From Acidobacteriaceae bacterium (lineage in GTDB: Bacteria > Acidobacteriota > Terriglobia > Terriglobales > Acidobacteriaceae): DNA of 5,034 bases. Shown piece by piece: positions 1 to 5,034 of the stretch. The DNA lies in NCBI GenBank assembly GCA_009781125.1, contig WQYS01000216.1:1-5034 (forward strand), in the 5' to 3' direction. How positions within the stretch are numbered: position 1 is the first letter of the stretch; each line of letters starts with the position of its first letter. The notes below the pieces were generated by a model that saw only the letters and a program-made list of their open reading frames with translations, did not search any database and was not told where the DNA came from. Position numbers and translations under genes: made by a program.

Positions 1-688
1 CATCCTGATTCTTAACAAGGTCAGATGGCGTTCCCGAGGCAAATATCTTTCCTTCATTGATGATGTAGGCGCGGTCGGTTACCTGTAGCGTCTCCGGTAC
101 GTTATGGTCGGTGATCAGAACTCCGATTCCACTCTTTTTCAGATCGTGGATGATCTGCTGAAGATCCAGCACCGCAATAGGATCGATCCCAGAGAACGGC
201 TCATCCAGCAGGATGAACGCAGGCTCGATGGCCAGGCAGCGGGCGATCTCCACGCGCCGCCGCTCGCCTCCGCTGAGCGCGTAGCCGCGCGTCTTGCGCA
301 CGTGGCCGAGGTTCAACTGCTCGATCAGCCGCTCGGTCTTCGCGCGCCTGGTCTCCCAGTCCAACGGCTGCGCCTCGAGCACGGCCATGATGTTGTCCTG
401 CACCGTGAGCTTGCGGAATACAGACGGCTCCTGCGGCAGATAGCTGACGCCGTAATCCCGTGCACGCAGATACATCGGCAGGCGGCTGATATCGTTGCCG
501 TCGGCAAGCACGCGCCCGGCGTCCGGCCTCACCAGCCCGACGATCATATAGAAGCTGGTGGTCTTGCCCGCACCGTTGGGCCCCAGCAGCCCCACCACTT
601 CGCCTTGCTCAATCCTCAGGCTGACGCCGCGCACCACCTGGCGGCCGCCGTATGACTTGCCTAACTCTTCGGTCGAAAGCGTCCTCAT
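1..688 (-). CDS. lptB: LPS export ABC transporter ATP-binding protein LptB (C-terminus cut by window edge)
   Basis: Cytoplasmic ATPase of the LptB2FG complex, which extracts lipopolysaccharide from the inner membrane and pushes it along the LptC-LptA bridge. I translated 229 codons by hand from the ATG at 688 ([15 protein letters not shown]) to the left edge without a stop. All ABC ATPase motifs are intact: Walker [10 protein letters not shown] at 36-44, Q-loop Gln86 in [14 protein letters not shown], signature [13 protein letters not shown] at 138-150, Walker B FILLDE at 158-163 with catalytic Glu163, D-loop SGID at 166-169, and switch His195 in TDHNV. The FYMIVGLV segment after Walker A, the RRRVEIAR signature and TDHNV are characteristic of LptB rather than of other ABC ATPases. 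The family is about 240-250 residues, so roughly 10-20 C-terminal residues are missing. The start lies three bases after the stop of the upstream LptC/LptA-like gene, implying one transcript and probable translational coupling. In many bacteria rpoN follows lptB, but that position is outside the window. Confidence 0.96.
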   Translation of the reverse strand, partial: MRTLSTEELGKSYGGRQVVRGVSLRIEQGEVVGLLGPNGAGKTTSFYMIVGLVRPDAGRVLADGNDISRLPMYLRARDYGVSYLPQEPSVFRKLTVQDNIMAVLEAQPLDWETRRAKTERLIEQLNLGHVRKTRGYALSGGERRRVEIARCLAIEPAFILLDEPFSGIDPIAVLDLQQIIHDLKKSGIGVLITDHNVPETLQVTDRAYIINEGKIFASGTPSDLVKNQD

Positions 689-705
689 GCGTTACTGTTT
701 CTCTC
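689..705 (-). promoter_or_regulatory. Probable lptB ribosome binding site inside the end of the upstream gene
   Basis: Reading the minus strand, a purine run GAGAGA (700-705) lies 11 bases before the lptB ATG, inside the last codons of the LptC/LptA-like gene, whose TAA is at 694-692. The match to Shine-Dalgarno is partial and the spacing somewhat long. Efficient lptB translation may therefore depend on ribosomes terminating just upstream. This is an inference from position and composition only. Confidence 0.35.
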
Positions 706-3109
706 GCGTGGTTGTATGAACCCGTGTACCGTTACCATAGTTGTTTTCGTTGGAAACAACAATGCTCTTGTCCTGCGCGCGGAAGCGCAGCTCCGCGCCG
801 GAGATGGTTCCATGCGTCTCATCGACGACCTTTGGGAGCGCATGGGGCGCGCCCGTCAGCACGAACACTCCGTCGGCGGCGGTGTAGACGATCTGCTCGC
901 CGGTGGCGCTTCGGCCCGGCTGCTCCATCCTGATCTTGCCAGCGACGACGATCCGCTCGACGCTGCCCCCCAGAAAGCCCGCCGCGCCCGTCTTGTCCTG
1001 CGCTGATCTCAGATACGCCGTCGCCTGCTGTCCGTGAATGATGCCGTCCACGCTTTCAATGCGGACGCCGCCAGTGAAGCTGGCCTCGCGCGTCGCATCG
1101 GAATAAGTAAGTTCGCGGCTGATGACGCGCGCGATGCCAGGCGTTTTCACTTCTGTCGCAGGCTTCTGCGGTGCTTCAGGATTTGTACTGTCTGCCAGCA
1201 CGGTATGAACAACCAGAGCAGTGCCCGGCCCGGAGTCGCGCGCTACCAGCGATTTCTGTTTCTGGCTAAGAACCAGCACCGGAGCCTCAACCTGCGAACC
1301 GCCCTGCCACATCCGGGCGGGCCTTCCGGCGGCCCCGTAGAAAAGAGTCTGATCGGCAGACTTCTTCAACTCGGCCCGCTGCGCCAGCACGTGTATGATC
1401 TCACTCTGCGCTGCCTGCCGGTAGTTTGCTTTTACATTGCCGTCCGCCGTGGCGTCGCCTGTTGTGCGGTTCATCGTAGCGTGGTCGGCCCACAGCACGG
1501 CTCCTGAGCCAGTCAAAGTAACGCCGCCCGTCAGCGTCGCCTGTCCCGTATCGCCGTTGTAGGAAGCCTTCTGCGCAGTCGCCCGCTGCGTCTCCGCGCC
1601 GGGAGCGCTTCGCGTCATCACCACGTCGCCCTGCTGGACAGCCGTGGCAATCTGCTCGACTCCTTGCTGCGGTGCCTTGAACGCCGCTTCCAGCGTGTGT
1701 CCGGAGCTGGTCTGCTCTACGCCGTTCTCGTCGATCCGCTTCAGCGAAGTGTTTCCAGCGCCGGAGACCGTGCTCAGATGCATGCCGTTGGCATCGTGGA
1801 CAAAACGCGCCGTCAGCGCATCGCCGCTCATGGTGCTGCGGGTAGCGGCTCCGCCAGGTTTTGCGGGAGCAACAGACTCAACCCGCGCGCTGCCGATTGC
1901 CCTGGCCTCCCGCAGCCAGAGCCGTCCGCGATTGCCGTCATCGGCAGCCAGAGTAAGCTCCACTGTGTCGGCGTTCATCTGACGCGAGTTCAGCAACGGT
2001 GCTTTGCCCGTGGAATCGCTGGATCCGTTGGAGCCGTGCCGCTTGTCCACATCGTGAAGCGCAACCGCGCCATCGAGGGTCACATGCTGCAACCGTCCCT
2101 GAGCATCGAAGCGAGCGAGCGCCGATCGATGCGCCTCGCCGAAGGCATTGCGATCAGCCGTCTCATCGCTGTAAAAAATATCGCCCAGCATCCGCGCCGA
2201 CTGCGGCTGGCTGCGCTCATTCAGCAGGACCTCGGCGCGGCTCGACTCCATGCGTCCGCCACGCCCATCCGCGATCTTGACGGAGCCTTCCGCTTCGACG
2301 CACTCCACCGAACCATCCGTCCGCGTGTAGACGACCGCGTGTCGGGCTTCGGCAGTCTGCTGCGCCGCCTCGCCCGCCGCCGAGTACCTTGGCAGCGTAA
2401 GCGTAGTCCGCCGGTTCTGGCGATCCATGATGGCATGAGCCGCGGTCAAGCTGATCGGCTTTCCGCTCTGAATGCCGTTCACTGTCACTGTAGATTGCAG
2501 CGTCAGTATTCCCGAGTGCGAGTCGTACTCGGCTCCGCGCGCGTGTCCGGTGAAGGCTCCGTATGTAAACTCGATCTCCTGATCGGTCGCCGCCGTGCCC
2601 AGCTTCTGCGTGAAGACCAGATTGCTCGTCTTCAGGTGGATCAGGCGATCATCTTTCGGCACGTTCTTCAGATCCTTGCCCTCGGCAAAGTCCATCTTTG
2701 CGGCGGCGTCGGCGGGCTCAGGAGCCTGCAAATCAATGTGAACCTCGCCCGCCGCATGGATCACGCCTGCGTTCTTGTCGTACTCGAACTGCTTGCCGTA
2801 GATTCTGTCCGCGCGATTATTGTTCTGCCCGTAGAGCACGACTCCCACGTCGTGCAGCGTAAAGACGCCGCTGGCGTGCTCGATGGCCTTGGCGGCATGG
2901 ACGGTAAAGATGGTCCTGCCCTGCACGGTCTGCGAGTAGGTAAACGCATCGGCCTGCTGCCGGATGTCCACACCCATCTTTCCGGGCAGATCGTGCAGCG
3001 CCTGGCGCACGCGGAGATGGCTGTACTCCAGAAACCCAACCGTCGCTACAACCAGCAACGCGGCCCCTGCCAGCAACCCAACCCTCAGCTTTTCAACGGA
3101 TATGCGCAT
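692..3109 (-). CDS. lptC: LptC-like protein with LptA/OstA-type repeats, LPS transport bridge (805 aa)
   Basis: Probable inner-membrane-anchored periplasmic component of LPS export. Residues 9-26 form one hydrophobic helix after a short basic N-terminus (MRISVEKLRV), with no lipobox or cleavage motif, as in LptC. Residues about 40-240 look LptC-like: FTYSQTVQGRTIFTVHAAKA at 56-75, then LHDVGVVLYG, and FEYDKNAGVIHAAGEV at 108-123. The rest is beta-rich with low-complexity linkers at about 355-372, 411-428 and 638-656. Residues 510-637 and especially 660-797 resemble LptA/OstA, including LTYSDATREASFTGGVRI, GKIRMEQPGRSATGEQIVYT, and a final GNGTRVHTTT like the end of LptA. A strand motif G-x-V recurs through the chain. 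At 805 residues it is over four times the length of E. coli LptC (about 190) or LptA (185), so it may do both jobs. The only cysteine is Cys270. The start is at 3109 because it gives the membrane anchor directly; no strong Shine-Dalgarno is visible. lptB follows after three bases, which supports the assignment. The exact domain count is uncertain. Confidence 0.85.
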   Translation of the reverse strand: MRISVEKLRVGLLAGAALLVVATVGFLEYSHLRVRQALHDLPGKMGVDIRQQADAFTYSQTVQGRTIFTVHAAKAIEHASGVFTLHDVGVVLYGQNNNRADRIYGKQFEYDKNAGVIHAAGEVHIDLQAPEPADAAAKMDFAEGKDLKNVPKDDRLIHLKTSNLVFTQKLGTAATDQEIEFTYGAFTGHARGAEYDSHSGILTLQSTVTVNGIQSGKPISLTAAHAIMDRQNRRTTLTLPRYSAAGEAAQQTAEARHAVVYTRTDGSVECVEAEGSVKIADGRGGRMESSRAEVLLNERSQPQSARMLGDIFYSDETADRNAFGEAHRSALARFDAQGRLQHVTLDGAVALHDVDKRHGSNGSSDSTGKAPLLNSRQMNADTVELTLAADDGNRGRLWLREARAIGSARVESVAPAKPGGAATRSTMSGDALTARFVHDANGMHLSTVSGAGNTSLKRIDENGVEQTSSGHTLEAAFKAPQQGVEQIATAVQQGDVVMTRSAPGAETQRATAQKASYNGDTGQATLTGGVTLTGSGAVLWADHATMNRTTGDATADGNVKANYRQAAQSEIIHVLAQRAELKKSADQTLFYGAAGRPARMWQGGSQVEAPVLVLSQKQKSLVARDSGPGTALVVHTVLADSTNPEAPQKPATEVKTPGIARVISRELTYSDATREASFTGGVRIESVDGIIHGQQATAYLRSAQDKTGAAGFLGGSVERIVVAGKIRMEQPGRSATGEQIVYTAADGVFVLTGAPHALPKVVDETHGTISGAELRFRAQDKSIVVSNENNYGNGTRVHTTTREKQ

Positions 3110-3168
3110 TCGTCTACCGTATCCATCATCTCATCTACAGCTACCGGAACCGCGTACACTAGCCCTAT
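3110..3168. promoter_or_regulatory. Divergent intergenic region between the LptC/LptA-like gene and the unknown acidic protein gene
   Basis: These 59 bases must hold the start signals of two divergent genes, unless the promoters lie inside the opposite coding regions. A plausible plus-strand -10 element is listed separately. On the minus strand I see no convincing -35/-10 pair and only a poor Shine-Dalgarno (GGTAG about 6 bases before the ATG at 3109). The hexamer CTACCG occurs at 3114-3119 and 3141-3146, 27 bases apart, but a six-base direct repeat may be chance. No hairpin terminator, riboswitch or clear operator palindrome was found. Confidence 0.5.
3155..3160 (+). promoter_or_regulatory. 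Candidate -10 element (TACACT) for the 214-aa protein gene
   Basis: TACACT matches the TATAAT consensus at four of six positions, including the key first TA and the last T. It ends eight bases before the ATG at 3169, so transcription would start at or within a few bases of the start codon. No good -35 hexamer is visible 16-18 bases upstream (around 3131-3138). No purine-rich Shine-Dalgarno sits between this element and the ATG, which fits a leaderless or near-leaderless mRNA. This is a motif reading by eye and could be coincidence. Confidence 0.3.
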
Positions 3169-3813
3169 ATGGCCGACCAACTCTACCTTAGCCTCTGGTT
3201 CCCGGACTTCCATTTCGACAGCCTGCCGGGCAAGCTGTTGTGCGTGATGCGCCAGTTTGCGCGCATCGCAGGCCACGCCGAAGACGGACAGGTCGAGGCG
3301 GCCACGGCGTATCCGTTCAGTTTTAATGAGGCTCCGGCCTGGCAGCGCGTCTACGTCAACGACGACCGCGCCGAGACCACGGAGGCCTCCACGCTGGAGC
3401 GCGCGCTGGCCGAGGCCACCGAGCAGTTCCACGAAGACATGGCCTACGAGTTCGAGTTGAAATGGAACCTCTGGACGCCGGAGACCAGCGCAATCGAGCT
3501 GGACCCGATCTGGAGGAAGGAGCCAGCCACTGTCCGCATCATCGGCTTCGGCCCCGAGTTCGACGAGGCCTCCTCGGAACAGAACGGGCATATCCGCGTG
3601 GACTTCGGCCTGGACACGCCCTGGGTGATGGACGATTCTCTCAACGACATAGACGAGGACGCGCAGAAGCGCATTCAGCAGAACGTTGAGATGCTGCTGG
3701 CCTTCACGCTCTCGGTCGAGAAGCACTGCGGCATCTCCAGCCGTCTGCTCTGGACCGAATCGGGCGAGCCGCTGGCAGAAAAGCTGATCGCCCGATTGCA
3801 GCGGCTCAACTGA
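3169..3813 (+). CDS. Conserved-looking acidic protein of unknown function (214 aa)
   Basis: I do not recognise a characterised family. The protein begins MADQLYLSLWFPDF and ends ARLQRLN. There is no signal peptide, membrane segment or lipobox, so it is probably cytosolic. It is strongly acidic by hand count (39 Asp/Glu against 18 Lys/Arg) and rich in tryptophan (residues 10, 59, 99, 102, 115, 152, 195). The two cysteines (25, 187) do not form a metal motif. Visible pieces are an N-terminal strand followed by a probable helix (LPGKLLCVMRQFARIAG, 19-35), a helical stretch at about 74-95, a strand-like segment VRIIGFGPEF at 122-131, an acidic patch DDSLNDIDEDAQ at 155-166, and a helical C-terminus from about 165. 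Codon use strongly favours G/C at third positions like the neighbours, arguing for a real resident gene. The start is chosen because it gives the natural-looking N-terminus; no Shine-Dalgarno precedes it. I recall similar MADQLYLSLWFP-type proteins in Acidobacteria, but without a known function. Confidence 0.8.
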   Translation: MADQLYLSLWFPDFHFDSLPGKLLCVMRQFARIAGHAEDGQVEAATAYPFSFNEAPAWQRVYVNDDRAETTEASTLERALAEATEQFHEDMAYEFELKWNLWTPETSAIELDPIWRKEPATVRIIGFGPEFDEASSEQNGHIRVDFGLDTPWVMDDSLNDIDEDAQKRIQQNVEMLLAFTLSVEKHCGISSRLLWTESGEPLAEKLIARLQRLN

Positions 3814-3816
3814 TTA
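3811..3816. other. Abutting convergent stop codons
   Basis: The plus-strand gene ends with TGA at 3811-3813, and the minus-strand glyS ends with TAA read from 3816 to 3814. No base separates them. There is therefore no intergenic space for an intrinsic terminator, and I see no hairpin followed by a T-run on either strand close to this junction. Transcripts of both genes should extend into each other's coding region unless stopped by Rho or by collision. Confidence 0.9.
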
Positions 3817-5034
3817 ACCTGCCGACACAATCTCGGAAAAGTCGGCGATGCCAGAGAAGTCCACAAGCACACGTTCAAGCAAGGCCAGCCGGTTTGCACG
3901 CACCTCCGACTCCGGAGCCATCACCATCACCGCATCGAAGAAGGCATCCACCTGCGGACGCAACGTGGCAATCAATCCGAGCGCGGCCCTGTAGTTCTTC
4001 TCCGTGCACAGCGGTTTCACCTTGCCGGCAAGCTCGCCGGAACGGTCTGCAAGCGCCTTCTCAGTAGGCTCCTTCAATAGCGCTGCCTGAACCTGTGAAC
4101 CCGCCGCGATCCCTTTCTCCTTCGCCTGCGCAAGGATGTTCTTCATGCGCTTGAAGGCCGCGATAACGGCCTCGAAATCAGCCGAGCCACGATTCCCACG
4201 AGCCTCTGTAACAGCCTCGGCTCGCGCCACGAGGTCGGGAACCTGGCTCTGCTTTCCGGAGGCGAGCACGGCCTTTACCACGTCATAAGCGAATCCCTTG
4301 GTGTCGCGCAGATAAAACTCCACCCGCTCAAACAGGAAGGAAGCCATCGACTTAGCGACCTCCGGCTTCTGCGAAGCCGCAGCCAATGCCACGATCTCTT
4401 CGACCTCCAGCGGCAGGCCGCTCTCGGCCAGAATCTTTACGATTCCGTTGGCGGCGCGGCGCAGAGCAAATGGATCCTTCGATCCGGTCGGCTCCATGCC
4501 GAGTCCGAACAGGCCTGCGATAGTGTCGGCCTTATCGGCAATCGACAGCACGGACCCCTCGCTCGTACGCGGAACAGAGTCCTCCATCGACATGGGTTTG
4601 TAGTGGTCGTAGATGGCCGTGGCTGTGGTATCGCTCAGGCCCTGAGCTAGGGCATAGCGGCCACCCACAATGCCCTGCAGCTCGGTGAACTCCTTCACCA
4701 GTTCGCTGGTCAGATCGGTCTTGGCCAGCGTCGCCGCCTCGTCCAGAGCTTCAGCGTCAACGGCGCATCCCCGCGTTGCCAGCGCCTGGGCAAGACTCGC
4801 CGCGAGCTTCTTCACGCGCTCCGTCTTCTTCGCATAGCTGCCCAGTTCTTTCTGGAAGGTCACATGTTCCAGCAGCTTCACGCGCTCCTTGAGCGGCACG
4901 CGCTGATCGAACTCCCAGAAAAAGCGCGCATCGTTGAAACGCGCGCGCAGCACTCGTTCGTTGCCGTGGCGGATAACCTCGCGTCCGGTCTCGTCGGTCT
5001 GCGTATTCAGCACGGCGAGAAAATACGGAGCCAG
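3814..5034 (-). CDS. glyS: Glycine--tRNA ligase beta subunit GlyS, C-terminal part (N-terminus cut by window edge)
   Basis: Beta subunit of the bacterial alpha2-beta2 glycyl-tRNA synthetase. GlyQ (alpha) carries the aminoacylation core, and GlyS contributes tRNA recognition, including a C-terminal anticodon-binding region. The frame stays open to the right edge, so 406 residues are visible. The codon at 5013 is GTG but is an internal valine within the family segment PYFLAVLN, not the start. Numbering from the edge, diagnostic GlyS segments are IRHGNERVLRARFNDARFFWE (about 21-41), the DLTSELVKEFTELQGIVGGRYA stretch (107-128), a DKADT...GLFGLG...KDPFALRRAANGIVKIL block (167-202), FKRMKNIL (295-302), and a C-terminal VDAFFDAVMVMAPE...RANRLALL block (362-386) typical of the anticodon-binding domain. 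Full-length GlyS is about 690-700 residues, so roughly 290 N-terminal residues lie beyond the window. No frameshift is seen. glyQ would be expected just upstream, outside the window. Confidence 0.96.
   Translation of the reverse strand: MAPYFLAVLNTQTDETGREVIRHGNERVLRARFNDARFFWEFDQRVPLKERVKLLEHVTFQKELGSYAKKTERVKKLAASLAQALATRGCAVDAEALDEAATLAKTDLTSELVKEFTELQGIVGGRYALAQGLSDTTATAIYDHYKPMSMEDSVPRTSEGSVLSIADKADTIAGLFGLGMEPTGSKDPFALRRAANGIVKILAESGLPLEVEEIVALAAASQKPEVAKSMASFLFERVEFYLRDTKGFAYDVVKAVLASGKQSQVPDLVARAEAVTEARGNRGSADFEAVIAAFKRMKNILAQAKEKGIAAGSQVQAALLKEPTEKALADRSGELAGKVKPLCTEKNYRAALGLIATLRPQVDAFFDAVMVMAPESEVRANRLALLERVLVDFSGIADFSEIVSAG

Noticed and set aside
104..655. A 183-residue plus-strand open frame opposite lptB
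   Set aside because: The minus strand here encodes a full set of ABC ATPase motifs. The antisense frame has a low-complexity Arg/Ala/His/Leu composition and no recognisable family.
3110..3168. CTACCG direct repeat as an operator
   Set aside because: Six bases repeated once at 27-base spacing are expected by chance often enough, the sites show no dyad symmetry, and no regulator gene is nearby.
1664..3247. A 527-residue plus-strand open frame antisense to the LptC/LptA-like gene
   Set aside because: It is a by-product of high GC content on the opposite strand of a real gene. Its translation is rich in Arg, His, Leu and Ala with no domain, and it runs across the divergent intergenic region into the start of the 214-residue gene in another frame.
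3085..3726. A 213-residue minus-strand open frame opposite the 214-residue protein gene
   Set aside because: It mirrors the plus-strand gene codon for codon in composition, overlaps the start of the LptC/LptA-like gene on the same strand, and has no plausible N-terminus. The plus-strand reading has a normal amino-acid mix and better boundaries, although the function of either is unproven.
5011..5013. GTG at 5013 as the start of a 399-residue protein
   Set aside because: The frame continues upstream to the window edge with PYFLA directly before this valine, which matches the GlyS family, so it is an internal residue of a longer protein.
1..5034. Mobile element, CRISPR array, tRNA or phage-defence system
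   Set aside because: No transposase, integrase, terminal inverted repeats, regularly spaced repeats or tRNA cloverleaf were seen. All coding space is taken by core cell-envelope and translation genes plus one unknown gene.

Overview
The window looks like a piece of a Gram-negative bacterial chromosome with high GC content. The best guess is an acidobacterium of the Terriglobia/Acidobacteriaceae type (Granulicella, Edaphobacter or Terriglobus relatives). That guess rests on remembered resemblance of the long LptC/OstA-type protein and of the small protein starting MADQLYLSLWFP to proteins of that group. No search was run. Nothing suggests a phage, plasmid, insertion sequence, CRISPR array or RNA gene. 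The DNA is almost completely coding, and no gene-free stretch exceeds 59 bases.

Layout from left to right: (1) 1-688, minus strand: the LPS-transport ATPase LptB, lacking only its last residues beyond the left edge. (2) 692-3109, minus strand: an 805-residue membrane-anchored periplasmic protein with an LptC-like N-terminus and LptA/OstA-type beta-jellyroll segments after it. It ends three bases before lptB starts, so the two genes form an operon. (3) 3110-3168: a 59-base divergent intergenic region. (4) 3169-3813, plus strand: a 214-residue acidic cytoplasmic protein of unknown function. (5) 3814-5034, minus strand: the C-terminal 406 residues of the glycyl-tRNA synthetase beta subunit GlyS, whose N-terminus lies beyond the right edge. 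The stop codons of (4) and (5) abut with no base between them.

Genes 1 and 2 work together in lipopolysaccharide export. LptB hydrolyses ATP at the inner membrane. The LptC/LptA-like protein would receive LPS from the LptB2FG transporter and carry it on its beta-jellyrolls across the periplasm towards LptD. LptF, LptG and LptD are not in the window. GlyS is an unrelated housekeeping translation gene, and the 214-residue protein has no evident link to either neighbour.

Most of the window is ordinary core genome. The points most worth a second look are the single-chain LptC plus multi-OstA architecture, the uncharacterised acidic protein with a possible leaderless start, and the zero-gap convergent gene pair. 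No previously undescribed system is evident.
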